Both the position numbers and the translations under genes were made by a program. Shown here piece after piece: positions 10,247 through 21,202 of a stretch of DNA of 41,178 nucleotides; position 1 is the stretch's first letter; each line of letters starts with the position of its first letter. The notes beneath the pieces were generated by a model. That model had not been told where the DNA came from and ran no database searches. It saw nothing but the letters and a program-made list of their open reading frames with translations. Origin of the DNA: Halomonas sp. (GTDB lineage: Bacteria; Pseudomonadota; Gammaproteobacteria; Pseudomonadales; Halomonadaceae); the NCBI GenBank assembly GCA_020201095.1, contig JAIVHM010000156.1:1-41178 (forward strand), in the 5' to 3' direction.

Positions 10247-10552
10247 CTAACAGGCCTTGCCTCGGCAGGTGCGGCTCGTGCAGGGCCCTAGGGCAGCCCA
10301 CTGGCCAAGACGTGCGCTAACCTTGTGCACTTCTATCGGCCCATCGCCAGCTAGCCCGACGACCATTAAGGGAGTTTTCGGCTTAGGCGGAGTGACAGGC
10401 GGCGACATCGCCGCAGCACTGGGCACGACGGGGGAGCGGTGGGCCATCGGCCCGGGTGATTCTGTTGCTTCGAGAGGCGCTTCATCGCCGCGCTGCTGGC
10501 GCTGTAGGTCCGCCCACTTACGCAGCCCGGCGGCCTGGTCTTGTGCACTCAT
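10247..10552 (-). CDS. hypothetical protein downstream of flhF; possibly frameshifted (see findings)
   Basis: ORF overlaps the flhF stop by 4 bp; a protein-like continuation lies in another frame down to 10185. Confidence 0.45.
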   Translation of the reverse strand: MSAQDQAAGLRKWADLQRQQRGDEAPLEATESPGPMAHRSPVVPSAAAMSPPVTPPKPKTPLMVVGLAGDGPIEVHKVSARLGQWAALGPCTSRTCRGKAC

Positions 10553-12720
10553 GCCAAGCCCTCACGGTTAACGCTACCCAGCTGGCGGATCGCATCACGG
10601 GCCATAAAGGCGTACACCAGCGCATCCAGCAGGGCCGTATCTCGGCGACGGCGACGGCTGCTTAACAGGTTCAGGACGTCGCCGTGCAATGCACTGGCGG
10701 CTTCGTCCTCGGCACAGTCAAGGTGTCCGGCGATCGCCGCCATACCGCTGGCCATCAACAGACGCACTTCGGGGCTTACTTCGCCACTATCGGCATCTTT
10801 TAGCTGCTGCCAGGCACGCCGTGTCAGCGCTGCCAGACCCTCACTTTGCAGCTGGGACACCAGCAGGCTCAATACCTCGTTGCCCAATCGCGCTGGTGTG
10901 AGCCAGTAACGCCGGGTAACCACTTTAGCGCTTTCCGGGTCGCGCACTTCGCCATACCACGCCAGCAGCGCCCGCCCCTCTTGGTCGGTGACTTCGGCAT
11001 ACGCCGTCCACAGCGCCATCGGCTGGCCGCGGAAGCGTACATTGACACGGTGGTTAAGCGTACTTTCGACAAACAGCTGGCGTAGTGCATAGCGCTCGCC
11101 ATGCAAGTTTACTCTGAGTGCCGGGGGGGCCAGGCTGACCCAAGTCAGGTATTGACGCTCTAACCAGGTCAGCGCCTCGCTATCGGGTAACGCCGGTAGC
11201 AGATGCACAGCGACGCCATCGCGCTCACTTAAGGTGGCCATGCGCGGCTGCCAGCCAGCAGGTTGGCGATGCTGCAACCAAGGCAAGGCCATCCAGGCGC
11301 CCTCTGCATCAAGCCCCATATCGGGCATGGCCCAATCGCAGCCACGCTCATTGCGGCGTGGCGACCAGGCCATGCCCAGCATCCGCTGGGTCGGTGGGTA
11401 ATCCGCCAATAGTTCGTCCAGACGCTGATCCTGCAGCACGCTTGGCAGGTTAGCGATGTCCCAGACGCCTTCGAGGCGCTCAAAGCCCTCCATCCGCTCG
11501 CGCAGGCGCGCAAACAGCGATGACAGGCGGCGCCCTTGACCCAGTACATCCCGCGACCAGCGCGGCATGCTAATCGCTGCTGCCGGTGGCGACATGCTGC
11601 CTGACCTGGCGGCATCGGTATTCAGCGCCTGGTCGACCAGCGCGGCAGGATCCGCCACCGCCATATCTTCGGGGACCTGCTGCCCATAGGAGCCAAACAG
11701 CACGCGCATGCCATGGCGCATGACAATATCCAGGATGGGCGCCAAGCGTCCCGCTTCATCCTGCTTGGTGATAATACAGTCATCAAGCTCAGCACCCGCC
11801 GCGCGGGCGGCCTGACGATAGCGCAGCACCACCTCTTCGAGGGTTTCCGGCTGACTGGCAGCATTCAGCAACAGCACCAACCTGACGTTGGAGCGACCGC
11901 CCTGCAAGTGAGCGATCTGCTCGATCACCCGCTGGTCGCGCTGGCTCATGCCCACGGTATCGATGATGACCCACTGCTTGCCCTGCAGGCGACTCAGCAG
12001 ATCATCGATGGGCTGTTCGGCATCCAGCGCGTACATCGGGATATCCAGCAGACGGGCGTAAATACGCAGCTGCTCATGAGCACCGATACGAAAGCTGTCC
12101 GTCGTCACCAGGGCGACCGGACGAGTGCCGTGACGCATCACAAAGCGGGCCGCCAGTTTGGCAGTCGTGGTTGTCTTGCCGACTCCGGTGGGGCCAACCA
12201 GCGCAACAATGCCCGTTTGATCGAAGAACTCGGTCTCATCCTGAAGGACAGTCAGGCGTGACATGAGTCGTTTGCGCAACCATGCCAATGCCTTTTCACT
12301 GTCCGCGCTTTGCTCTGCCAGATCGCCCGGCAGGTTCATCAGCACGTCATCGGCCAGCTCGCGGCTGAAACCAACGCCGCAAAGCAGTTGCCGCCAACGC
12401 TCGGCACCGTTTGCGGAAGATGAGGCGTCTGTCGTCGTGCGGTCGGTTTGCTGAGAGGCAAGCAGCGAACGCATATCCTGCATTTCGCGCAGTAAGCGCT
12501 CACTCATCGATTCTAATGGGTCTTTCGTCTTGGCAGGTGACTCGTTGGCAGGGGGAGGCGAAGGCTCGAAATGATCAACGGCTTCATCGGCCATGGCGAG
12601 AATTTCAACGCCGCCTTCGGTTCGCCGGTTGGCGACAATCAGCGCGTCGTCACCCAGCGCTTCTCGCACCTGGCGCATCACATCGCGGCTGTTGGCGCCC
12701 ACGAAACGTCTAACACTCAT
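10549..12720 (-). CDS. flhF: flagellar SRP-type GTPase FlhF with long C-terminal extension
   Basis: N-terminal VRRFVGANSRDVMRQVREALGDDALIVANRR; NG GTPase GLVGPTGVGKTTTTAKLAARF-like motif, VTTDSFRIGAHEQL, IIDTVGM, TKQDEAGRL. Confidence 0.93.
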   Translation of the reverse strand: MSVRRFVGANSRDVMRQVREALGDDALIVANRRTEGGVEILAMADEAVDHFEPSPPPANESPAKTKDPLESMSERLLREMQDMRSLLASQQTDRTTTDASSSANGAERWRQLLCGVGFSRELADDVLMNLPGDLAEQSADSEKALAWLRKRLMSRLTVLQDETEFFDQTGIVALVGPTGVGKTTTTAKLAARFVMRHGTRPVALVTTDSFRIGAHEQLRIYARLLDIPMYALDAEQPIDDLLSRLQGKQWVIIDTVGMSQRDQRVIEQIAHLQGGRSNVRLVLLLNAASQPETLEEVVLRYRQAARAAGAELDDCIITKQDEAGRLAPILDIVMRHGMRVLFGSYGQQVPEDMAVADPAALVDQALNTDAARSGSMSPPAAAISMPRWSRDVLGQGRRLSSLFARLRERMEGFERLEGVWDIANLPSVLQDQRLDELLADYPPTQRMLGMAWSPRRNERGCDWAMPDMGLDAEGAWMALPWLQHRQPAGWQPRMATLSERDGVAVHLLPALPDSEALTWLERQYLTWVSLAPPALRVNLHGERYALRQLFVESTLNHRVNVRFRGQPMALWTAYAEVTDQEGRALLAWYGEVRDPESAKVVTRRYWLTPARLGNEVLSLLVSQLQSEGLAALTRRAWQQLKDADSGEVSPEVRLLMASGMAAIAGHLDCAEDEAASALHGDVLNLLSSRRRRRDTALLDALVYAFMARDAIRQLGSVNREGLA

Positions 12721-12759
12721 GTATTACCTCTGGCCGTGAGTCAAATAGCAGCGCTGGCA

Positions 12760-14841
12760 TCAGCGACCCCCTACCACAGTGGTTACCCGCAGCGTACGGT
12801 CATCGGGTATCTCAGCCTGGGACAGGATCGCCATGTGGCGCAAGCGACGGCGCAAAAACCGCGACAATACCGCGCGCAGGGAATGCTGAACCACCAGTAC
12901 CGGCGGCTCACCGCTGCTTTCGTGGCGCTCGAGTGCCTGCTGGGCCTGCGTCATCAGCGTTTCGGCAAGCCCTGGTTCCATCGCCCCGTTGCCATTCATG
13001 GCCTGCACCAATACCTGCTCCAGCTGAGCATCCAGGCCCATCACGTTCAAGGTGTCCTGACCGGCAAACCACTGTTGGGTAATCGCACGGCCCAGCGCAA
13101 CACGCACCAGGGCAGTCAGCTCGTTGGCGTCCTGCTGCTGGCCTGCGAATTCTGCCAGGGTGTCGAGAATGGAGCGCATATCGCGTATCGACACGTCTTC
13201 ATCCAGCAAGTTTTGCAGAATACGCTGCAGCACCGTGAGCGAAATGGCCTTGGGTACAACTTCTTCTACCAGCGACTTCTGGTCGCTGCCCAGCTTATCG
13301 AGTAGTTTCTGGACTTCCTGCCGGCCGAGCATTTCTGGCGAATGACGATGCAGCAGGTGATTGAGGTGCGTGGCGATCACCGTACTGGCGTCGACGACCG
13401 TATAGCCGTAGACCTGGGCGTGCTCACGCTGGCTGGCTTCAATCCACACTGCTGGCAAGCCAAAGGCAGGGTCTTCGGTTTGCGTTCCTTGAAGCTCTCC
13501 CGACACCTGCCCTGGATTAATCGCCAGCCACTTGCCCGGGTATGCTTCGGCACGGCCAATTTCGGCGCCTTTCATCGACAGCACATAGGCATTGGGCGAC
13601 AACTCCAGGTTGTCGCGTATATGTACGACCGGGGGCAAGAAGCCAACTTCCTGAGCAAACTTTTTACGCACGCTTTTCACCCGCGCCAACAGTTCGCCTT
13701 TTTGTCGTGAATCAACCAGCGGAATCAGGCGATGCCCCACTTCCAGGCCGAGTGTGTCGACCAGCTGGACATCTTCCCAACTGGCCTCGGGCGCTTCCTG
13801 GGTCGGCGGCGGCGCGGCAGAAATTTCCCCCTTGACCAACGCCTGCTCCTGGCGGCGCATAATGAACCAGGCAAGCCCAGCGAGCAGCGCGGTAAACAGC
13901 AGGAACACCATGTTGGGCATACCGGGCACGATGCCTAGCAGACCCATGACCATCGCCGCCAGGATCATCACCTGCGGGTTGACGAACAGCTGGCTGATCA
14001 TCTGCTGGCCAACGTCCTGGTCGGTATTGACCCGCGACACCGTCACACCAGCGGCCGTCGAAATAACCAGAGCGGGGATTTGCGCTACCAGGCCATCGCC
14101 AATGGCCAGCAGCATATAACTACGACCGGCATCGCCGAAGCTCATATCGTGTTGCAGCATGCCAATCATCAGGCCGCCAATGATGTTGACGACCATGATC
14201 ACAAGGCCCGCCACGGCGTCGCCGCGGACAAACTTGCTGGCACCATCCATTGACCCGTAAAAGTCGGCTTCCTGAGCGATTTCCGCGCGCCGGTTCTTGG
14301 CGTCTTCTTCGCCGATCAGTCCCGCATTAAGGTCGGCGTCGATCGCCATCTGCTTGCCAGGCATGGCGTCCAGGGTAAAGCGAGCGCCCACTTCGGCGAT
14401 ACGCCCTGCCCCTTTGGTGATAACCATGAAGTTGATGATGACAAGGATCAGGAAGACCACCAGACCCACGGCGAAATTACCGCCAACCAGAAATGCCCCG
14501 AAGGCCTCGATCACCTTACCGGCAGAGGCGCCGCCCTGGTGGCCTTCCATCAGCACCACGCGGGTTGACGCCACGTTCAGCGAAAGCCGCAGCAGCGTAG
14601 TGAACAGCAGCACAGCAGGAAAGGCAGCAAAATCCAGCGGCTTTTGGGCGAACATGCTGACCATCAGCACCATGATGGCCAGGGCAATATTGAAGGTGAA
14701 CAGCAAATCCAGTGCAAACGGCGGCATGGGCACGATCATCATGCCCAGAATCATCAGGATCAGCAGTGGCCCGGCGAGCAATTGGACTTTTACGTCGCTC
14801 ACCCAGTCACGCCGACTCATTAGTTGGCTAAAGCCTTTCAT
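12760..14841 (-). CDS. flhA: flagellar type III export protein FlhA
   Basis: FPAVLLFTTLLRLSLNVASTRVVL, FVRGDAVAGLVIMVVNIIGG, full-length cytoplasmic domain. Confidence 0.97.
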   Translation of the reverse strand: MKGFSQLMSRRDWVSDVKVQLLAGPLLILMILGMMIVPMPPFALDLLFTFNIALAIMVLMVSMFAQKPLDFAAFPAVLLFTTLLRLSLNVASTRVVLMEGHQGGASAGKVIEAFGAFLVGGNFAVGLVVFLILVIINFMVITKGAGRIAEVGARFTLDAMPGKQMAIDADLNAGLIGEEDAKNRRAEIAQEADFYGSMDGASKFVRGDAVAGLVIMVVNIIGGLMIGMLQHDMSFGDAGRSYMLLAIGDGLVAQIPALVISTAAGVTVSRVNTDQDVGQQMISQLFVNPQVMILAAMVMGLLGIVPGMPNMVFLLFTALLAGLAWFIMRRQEQALVKGEISAAPPPTQEAPEASWEDVQLVDTLGLEVGHRLIPLVDSRQKGELLARVKSVRKKFAQEVGFLPPVVHIRDNLELSPNAYVLSMKGAEIGRAEAYPGKWLAINPGQVSGELQGTQTEDPAFGLPAVWIEASQREHAQVYGYTVVDASTVIATHLNHLLHRHSPEMLGRQEVQKLLDKLGSDQKSLVEEVVPKAISLTVLQRILQNLLDEDVSIRDMRSILDTLAEFAGQQQDANELTALVRVALGRAITQQWFAGQDTLNVMGLDAQLEQVLVQAMNGNGAMEPGLAETLMTQAQQALERHESSGEPPVLVVQHSLRAVLSRFLRRRLRHMAILSQAEIPDDRTLRVTTVVGGR

Positions 14842-16004
14842 GTTGGGGCCTCATCGCCACCGGCACCGCGCCCGGGGGTTTCCATTTCCGGGGGAACCGG
14901 CAGATTATCGGGGGTAGGCGGCACTTCGCCTCCTTGTTGCGCTATATTTTTCAAGCGATATGCCCAGGCCATGACTTCGGCCACGGCCGTATATAGATTT
15001 GCGGGTATTTCGGCGTCCAGATCGACGTGATGATACAGGGCACGCGCCAGTGGTGCCGCCTCTAATCGTGGCACTTTTGCCTCATTGGCGATTTCCCGGA
15101 TGCGCTCAGCCACCGCATCGGTACCTTTAGCCACCAAGCGTGGCGCACCCATCTGGCCTTCTTGATACGACAGCGCCACCGCATAGTGAGTCGGGTTGGT
15201 AATAATGACGTCTGCCTCAGGCACTTTGCTCATCATACGGCCCCGCGCCATGGCCTGCTGCTGCTGGCGAATACGCGCCTTGACCTGCGGGTCGCCTTCG
15301 GATTCCTTGTGTTCGCGTTTGACTTCTTCCTGGCTCATGCGCAGCTTCTTGGCATTGCTCCAAAGCTGAAAGGGTACATCAATCAAAATCACCACAATCA
15401 ACGCCAGAACCATCAGTCCTGCCGCCTGGGCGGCCATCGTCAAGGCACTGGCCAACGCCTGCTGAATGGGCTGATTCATCAGCGACATGAACTTGCCCAC
15501 ATTCAGGTATAAAAACACCCCTCCCACACCGCCGACCAGCACTGATTTGGCAATCGCCTTGGCCAGTTCGATCAGCGCCTGGGTTGAGAAGAGGCGCTTT
15601 ATACCCGCTATCGGATTCAGCTTGGACAGTTTGGGCTGCATCGACTTGCCTGAAATCAAAAATCCGCCCAGCAGCGCAGGCGCTACCAGCGCGATCACCG
15701 CCAGCAGTAAAAACAGCGGCATCATTGCAAACAATGTACGCCTGCCGAGGTCTATTGCATGGGTCACCATCGGCATACTTTCCATGGCATGGCGGCGCTC
15801 AAATAGAAACGCCTGCTCCATTACCATGCCAAGCTGATTGTAGAGCATCTGCCCCATGGTCCAGAGGCCAATCACGCCGCCCAACAGTACAAGGAAGGTG
15901 GTCAACTCCCGCGAACGGGGTACCTGCCCTTCTTCACGCGCCTTGTCCAGTCGTCGGGGCGTGGCCTCTTCGGTCTTTTCCTGGTCGCTGTCGTCTTCTG
16001 CCAT
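14838..16004 (-). CDS. flhB: flagellar export switch protein FlhB
   Basis: EKTEEATPRRLDKAREEGQVPRSREL and autocleavage motif NPTHYAVALSY. Confidence 0.97.
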   Translation of the reverse strand: MAEDDSDQEKTEEATPRRLDKAREEGQVPRSRELTTFLVLLGGVIGLWTMGQMLYNQLGMVMEQAFLFERRHAMESMPMVTHAIDLGRRTLFAMMPLFLLLAVIALVAPALLGGFLISGKSMQPKLSKLNPIAGIKRLFSTQALIELAKAIAKSVLVGGVGGVFLYLNVGKFMSLMNQPIQQALASALTMAAQAAGLMVLALIVVILIDVPFQLWSNAKKLRMSQEEVKREHKESEGDPQVKARIRQQQQAMARGRMMSKVPEADVIITNPTHYAVALSYQEGQMGAPRLVAKGTDAVAERIREIANEAKVPRLEAAPLARALYHHVDLDAEIPANLYTAVAEVMAWAYRLKNIAQQGGEVPPTPDNLPVPPEMETPGRGAGGDEAPT

Positions 16005-16043
16005 GCGGTCATCCGGCCAGGTAAGTTATGGTGGCTCAACACG

Positions 16044-16066
16044 AAAAGCCGCCCCTAAGGACGGCT
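16044..16066 (-). terminator. candidate intrinsic terminator between cheZ and flhB
   Basis: minus strand AGCCGTCC TTA GGGGCGGCT TTTCG hairpin with short T-run. Confidence 0.5.
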
Positions 16067-16099
16067 GAGCGAAACGTCGTGTAACGGTTCTGCCGTGCG

Positions 16100-16795
16100 T
16101 TAGAAGCCCAATTCGTCCAACAGATCGTCAACCTGATCTTGCCCGGTCACGGTATCAGGTGCATTGTCCTTCACTTGAGGCCCATTCAAAAGCTCTTCGT
16201 TACGCCGTGCATTCTCGTTATTCCACTGATCTTCGGCCTTGCGTTGCATCGATTCTCGTGCCTGGGCCTCAGGAACGTTGTCGATGAGCACCTGAACCAG
16301 CTGGTGTTCGATTTCGCGAATAACGTCCATCATCTTCTTGATGACCTGACCGGTGAGGTCCTGGAAATCCTGTGCCATCATGATTTCCATCAATTCTTTA
16401 TTGGTCGCCGCCGTCATATCCGGCACGCTACCCAGGTAGCCACGCGTCTCTTTGACCAACGCTTTGGCGTCGTCCAACTCCTTGGGGGCTTCAAACCATT
16501 CTGCCCAGCGCTTATCCAGCGCCTGGGCCTGATCGCTAAGCTGATCCTGAAGCGGTTGCGCCCGGTCGATAGCATTCAGCGAGCGATCTGCTGCCTGCTC
16601 GGTCATGGTGGCCACGTAGTGCAAACGGTCACGCGCGTCTGGTATGGCTTCTGCCGCTCGCTCGATTTCCTTATCCAAACCCAGCTCGCGCATGTTTTCC
16701 CTCAACATGCGGGTCAGTTTGCCAACACGATGAATAAGGTCTTCGGCGGCCTCTTCAGACAGCTGGGTAGAACCGGACTGCTCATTCTGGCTCAT
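16100..16795 (-). CDS. cheZ: CheY-P phosphatase CheZ
   Basis: [20 protein letters not shown] active-site helix and C-terminal [13 protein letters not shown] CheY-binding tail. Confidence 0.96.
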   Translation of the reverse strand: MSQNEQSGSTQLSEEAAEDLIHRVGKLTRMLRENMRELGLDKEIERAAEAIPDARDRLHYVATMTEQAADRSLNAIDRAQPLQDQLSDQAQALDKRWAEWFEAPKELDDAKALVKETRGYLGSVPDMTAATNKELMEIMMAQDFQDLTGQVIKKMMDVIREIEHQLVQVLIDNVPEAQARESMQRKAEDQWNNENARRNEELLNGPQVKDNAPDTVTGQDQVDDLLDELGF

Positions 16796-16837
16796 GGTGC
16801 TCTCTCCTCATAATCCCGGCCCGAAGGCCTCGCCGCG

Positions 16838-17227
16838 TTACTTACCCAATTTGTCAAAGATCTTATTGAGCTTTTCTTCCAGCGTCGCGGCCGTAAATGG
16901 CTTCACAACGTAGCCATTGGCGCCCGCCTGAGCCGCCGCGATGATGTTCTCTTTCTTGGCTTCCGCGGTCACCATTAAAACCGGTAGGTCTTTGAGGGCG
17001 TCATCCTGACGGATTTCCTTGAGCATCTCCAGACCATCCAGGTTGGGCATATTCCAATCAGACACCACAAACTCAAAGCCGCCAGCACGCAGCTTGTTCA
17101 AGGCATCCTGCCCATCTTCGGCTTCGTCAACGTTGGTGAAGCCAAGCTCTTTCAACAGGCTGCGTACAATACGGCGCATCGTGGGGAAGTCGTCCACCAC
17201 CAAAAAGCTCATGTTCTTATCTGCCAT
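16838..17227 (-). CDS. cheY: chemotaxis response regulator CheY
   Basis: [39 protein letters not shown]; single receiver domain, 129 aa. Confidence 0.97.
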   Translation of the reverse strand: MADKNMSFLVVDDFPTMRRIVRSLLKELGFTNVDEAEDGQDALNKLRAGGFEFVVSDWNMPNLDGLEMLKEIRQDDALKDLPVLMVTAEAKKENIIAAAQAGANGYVVKPFTAATLEEKLNKIFDKLGK

Positions 17228-17255
17228 GGGGCATCCTCTTATCAGTTGGGTCTAG

Positions 17256-18959
17256 TTAAAATTCTTCCCAGTCGTCGTGTCCACTGGTTGATGACACTGG
17301 ACGGCTGGGCTGTGTAGATGGTGTTTTGGTGGCTGGCGCAGCCACTGCTTTAGGCGCTGAGCTCGAACTTACCTGTTGGGATTGCTGATGAGTCACCTGC
17401 ATGCCGACCAGTTTAAAGACAGCCACCGCTTCTTCAAGGCGGTTGGCTTGCTCTTCCAATGACGACGCCGCGACGGTGGCCTGCTGAACCAACGAGGCAT
17501 TCTGCTGGGTCACCTGGTCCATCTGGCCGACCGCTTGACTGACTTGCTCAATGCCGTCGCTCTGCTCCTGAGACGCCGCTGAGATTTCGTCCATGATATC
17601 GGTGACACGGCGCACGGACGTCACGACATCAGACATCGTGGCGCCTGCCTGCTCAACGAGCGTGGAACCCTGATGAATCTGGCTCACCGAATCGTCAATC
17701 AGGGTTTTAATCTCTTTGGCGGCATCGGCACTTCGGCTGGCGAGATTGCGCACTTCCCCGGCCACGACGGCAAAACCTCGGCCTTGCTCACCGGCACGGG
17801 CCGCTTCAACCGACGCATTGAGCGCTAGGATGTTGGTCTGAAAGGCGATTGAGTCGATCACGCTGGTAATGTCCGAGACTTTTTGCGAACTGCTGGAAAT
17901 GCCGTGCATCGTAGACACCACCTGCTGCACCACGTCGCCGCCACGCTCAGCTGTGGATGATGCGTCTGCTGCCAGCGTGCTTGCCTGGCGTGCATTGTCA
18001 GCATTCTGCTTCACCGTCGCCGTCATCTCTTCCATGCTGGAGGCCGTCTCTTGAATAGAGGCCGCCTGCTGTTCGGTACGCGATGACAGGTCGGCATTCC
18101 CGCTGGCAATTTCGCGGGTGCCATGATGAATCTCACGGCTGCCCTCACGCACCCGCGCCACGATATCATTGAGGCTGTTCTGCATACGCTGCATGGCGGT
18201 ATAAAGCTTGCCAATCTCATTTTTACCGCCGCTCGGGATCTTCCGAGTCAAATCCGCATCAGCGATACTATCCAGCATGTGCACGGCTTCTCTAAGCGGC
18301 CGAATGACCACGCTGCGCAGTCCAATATAGATCACCAGCACCAGCACCAGCGTCAAGGCCAGAATCGCCCATTCAATAAAGCTGTAAAACTGATTAATCT
18401 CGTCGAGTTCCTGCTGCAGGGCATCACCTCGATCTGAGGCGTAGCGCATAAATTCGGTCAGCGCAGCTTCTTGATCCGCAGCAATCGGGGCCATCTCGCT
18501 GCGAAGCTGGTTAAATTCTGTGGTGTTCATTTGATCAAGCGCTTCCGCCTGCTGGCGGGATAAATCAATAACCGCTGCAAACAGCGTATCGATTTCGTCC
18601 CCCAGCGCTGCATCCGCCTCGGTGCGCGGCACGGCAGAAAAGCTGTTAAAACGCTCCTCGGCACGATCAAGCTGATCGACCGCGGCTTCAAGTCGCTCAG
18701 TCGCCTGCCGATTCCGGCCTAACATGAATTCGTTAGAAGCGACTTCCAGATCAACGACGGCCCCGCTCCAAAGTGCATCGGCACGGTTAAGTTCGTTAAG
18801 CTGCTCCACATTTATCTGCTCAAGCGTACCTAACGTATTGATCGTTGCTCGCTCGGCAAGCACGCTCATCACCACATTGGATACCATCGCCAATACGAAA
18901 AAGAGCAGTGCCATGATCACCGCGACGTTGACACTCATATTGCGTAAAAATCGGTTCAT
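17256..18959 (-). CDS. methyl-accepting chemotaxis protein (Tar/Tsr-like) with C-terminal DWEEF tether
   Basis: two TMs, four-helix-like periplasmic domain, HAMP, signalling tip [35 protein letters not shown]; ends DDWEEF. Confidence 0.95.
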   Translation of the reverse strand: MNRFLRNMSVNVAVIMALLFFVLAMVSNVVMSVLAERATINTLGTLEQINVEQLNELNRADALWSGAVVDLEVASNEFMLGRNRQATERLEAAVDQLDRAEERFNSFSAVPRTEADAALGDEIDTLFAAVIDLSRQQAEALDQMNTTEFNQLRSEMAPIAADQEAALTEFMRYASDRGDALQQELDEINQFYSFIEWAILALTLVLVLVIYIGLRSVVIRPLREAVHMLDSIADADLTRKIPSGGKNEIGKLYTAMQRMQNSLNDIVARVREGSREIHHGTREIASGNADLSSRTEQQAASIQETASSMEEMTATVKQNADNARQASTLAADASSTAERGGDVVQQVVSTMHGISSSSQKVSDITSVIDSIAFQTNILALNASVEAARAGEQGRGFAVVAGEVRNLASRSADAAKEIKTLIDDSVSQIHQGSTLVEQAGATMSDVVTSVRRVTDIMDEISAASQEQSDGIEQVSQAVGQMDQVTQQNASLVQQATVAASSLEEQANRLEEAVAVFKLVGMQVTHQQSQQVSSSSAPKAVAAPATKTPSTQPSRPVSSTSGHDDWEEF

Positions 18960-18997
18960 TTAGTTCCCCTGCAGCAAACGCTGACCCATTCTTGTCG

Positions 18998-20059
18998 TTA
19001 TACCCGCTGAGCGCGCCCCGACGAGGCAATCAGCGACATTAGTTTTGCCGGAATTTCATCCAGCGTAGTGACATCGGCGGCAGCGTTCATCGCAATCGCC
19101 TCGCGCGGCATACCAAAGACCACGCAGCTTTCTTCATTCTGGGCAATAGTGTCCGAACCAGCCTGGCGCATTTCAAGCAGCCCGGCAGCACCGTCTTTGC
19201 CCATGCCAGTAAGAATCACGCCAATGGCATTTTTACCGGCTTGGTCAGCGGCAGAGTGAAACAGCACGTCCACCGAAGGACGGTGACGATTGACTGGCGG
19301 CCCGTCGTCCAGCCGTACGACGTAGTTAGCGCCACTGCGCGCCAGCTTGAGGTGCTGATCCCCAGGGGCAATGTAGGCGTGGCCGGGCAGCACACGCTCG
19401 CCGTCGGTGGCTTCTTTGACGGTAATCCGGCATAGCCTGTCAAGGCGCTCCGCAAACGACCGGGTAAACCCACCGGGCATGTGCTGGGTAATTAAAATCG
19501 CTGGCGCGTTGGCGGGTAGCGGCTCGAGCACCGCCCGAATGGCTTCGGTTCCGCCGGTGGAGGCGCCGATGATGATCAGCTTCTCGCTGGATACCATGGG
19601 CGCTTTCAGTTGGGCGGGAGGCGGGGTATTTTTATGGCGTGCCTGGCGGGGTCGCGAACGCGCGGCTGCACGCAGTTTTTCAGCAATTTCGTTGGCGTAA
19701 TCCATCATGCCACTGCGAATGCCCAGGCTGGGCTTGGCAACGAAGTCCAGTGCGCCAAGTTCCAGCGCCCGCAGAGTGATTTCCGAGCCGCTTTGGGTCA
19801 GCGACGATACCATCAGTACCGGCATCGGGCGCAGGCGCATCAGGCGCTCAAGAAAGTCCAGCCCGTCCATACGCGGCATTTCAACATCAAGCGTCAGTAC
19901 ATCCGGATTATGCTGCTTGATAAGGTCGCGGGCAGCAATCGGGTCGGGGGCTACCGCCACGACTTCCATATCGGGTTGGGTATTAATAATTTCCGTCAAT
20001 AGATCGCGAATCAGCGCCGAGTCGTCAACACATAACACTTTTATTTTGGCTGCACTCAA
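18998..20059 (-). CDS. cheB: chemotaxis protein-glutamate methylesterase CheB
   Basis: receiver domain ([14 protein letters not shown]) plus methylesterase domain ([34 protein letters not shown]). Confidence 0.97.
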   Translation of the reverse strand: MSAAKIKVLCVDDSALIRDLLTEIINTQPDMEVVAVAPDPIAARDLIKQHNPDVLTLDVEMPRMDGLDFLERLMRLRPMPVLMVSSLTQSGSEITLRALELGALDFVAKPSLGIRSGMMDYANEIAEKLRAAARSRPRQARHKNTPPPAQLKAPMVSSEKLIIIGASTGGTEAIRAVLEPLPANAPAILITQHMPGGFTRSFAERLDRLCRITVKEATDGERVLPGHAYIAPGDQHLKLARSGANYVVRLDDGPPVNRHRPSVDVLFHSAADQAGKNAIGVILTGMGKDGAAGLLEMRQAGSDTIAQNEESCVVFGMPREAIAMNAAADVTTLDEIPAKLMSLIASSGRAQRV

Positions 20060-20112
20060 GGTACGCCTCCTTATCCGTCAAGCCGTTTGCCGCGCCAAGG
20101 CACGTAGTCGTT

Positions 20113-20994
20113 TTATTTATTTGCCAGGGTATAAACTGTTTGCCCACGCAGCTTGAAGGCGTCGCTGATGTAGGAAAAATTTTCCGAGTGACCAGCAAAC
20201 AGCAGTCCGTCGGGCTTGAGCAGGGGCGCGAAGCGTTTAAGGATTTTTGCCTGTGTATCTTTATCAAAATAAATCATGATGTTACGACAAAAAATCACGT
20301 CGAAAGGGCCTTTAACAGGCCACTGAGGCGCCAGCAGGTTCATGGGCATGAATTCGACCAGCGATGATACATCAGGCCGCACGCGGGCCAACCCAAGGTG
20401 ATTGCCTGTCCCTTTCTGGAAGAAACGCTTTACCCGTGCGTCTTCAAGCTTACGCACCTGCTCCTGGGGGTAAACACCCTTACGCGCTTTATCCAGGGCG
20501 TCGGTGTCGATATCTGTCGCGATAACGCTGGATTGAGAAGCGCGTCCACCCAGCGTTTCGAGCAGCGTCATGGCTATTGAGTAAGGCTCTTCGCCAGTGG
20601 ACGCGGCCGAACACCAAACCGACACAGGCCCCTGTTTATCCTTGATATGCTCAGCCAGTAGCGGGAAGTGATGCGACTCACGGAAAAACGCCGTGAGGTT
20701 CGTGGTTAACGCATTGGTAAACGCCTCCCACTCTTTGGCATCCGGCTGACGCTCGAGACGCGCAAGGTAATCGCCAAACCGAGTCATCCCGTGGTGACGT
20801 AGCCGCTTCGCTAAACGGCTGTAGACCATTTCGCGCTTATGTTCGGCCAGCACAATGCCTGCACGCAGGTAAATAAGCTCGCGCACACGGGTAAAGTCAG
20901 CATCTGTCAGCTCTAAGTCGCGCTCAATCTGGCTGCCGGATGCCCATTGGCCGATGTCGACTCGTTCACGTTGCTCGGTCAAAATATGCGCCAC
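20113..20994 (-). CDS. cheR: chemotaxis protein methyltransferase CheR
   Basis: SVWCSAASTGEEPYSIAMTLLE, FDVIFCRNIMIYFDKDTQAKIL, GLLFAGHSEN. Confidence 0.97.
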   Translation of the reverse strand: MAHILTEQRERVDIGQWASGSQIERDLELTDADFTRVRELIYLRAGIVLAEHKREMVYSRLAKRLRHHGMTRFGDYLARLERQPDAKEWEAFTNALTTNLTAFFRESHHFPLLAEHIKDKQGPVSVWCSAASTGEEPYSIAMTLLETLGGRASQSSVIATDIDTDALDKARKGVYPQEQVRKLEDARVKRFFQKGTGNHLGLARVRPDVSSLVEFMPMNLLAPQWPVKGPFDVIFCRNIMIYFDKDTQAKILKRFAPLLKPDGLLFAGHSENFSYISDAFKLRGQTVYTLANK

Positions 20995-21202
20995 TCCTCT
21001 ACAAAGCCTTTACCCGCCCGCTAGTCTGCCAACGGGGTAGTTGCACGACACGGTGAATCTGAAAACATCCGATTGCTGGCACCAGAGACACGCCAATTGG
21101 TACGGCGACATGCCGCTGGTGGAGGTGCTGCTAAAACTCACTTTAAATACTATCGGCTGGAAACTCGCTGACTTGAGCGCGTTTGTACTACATCTTTAAC
21201 GT

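Noticed and set aside
20995-21200. Open frames in the cheR-mcp intergenic region (e.g. MPLVEVLLKLTLNTIGWKLADLSAFVLHL, and VVARHGESENIRLLAPETRQLVRRHAAGGG)
   Set aside because: Too short, competing frames, no recognisable family; could be a gene remnant but not supportable from sequence alone
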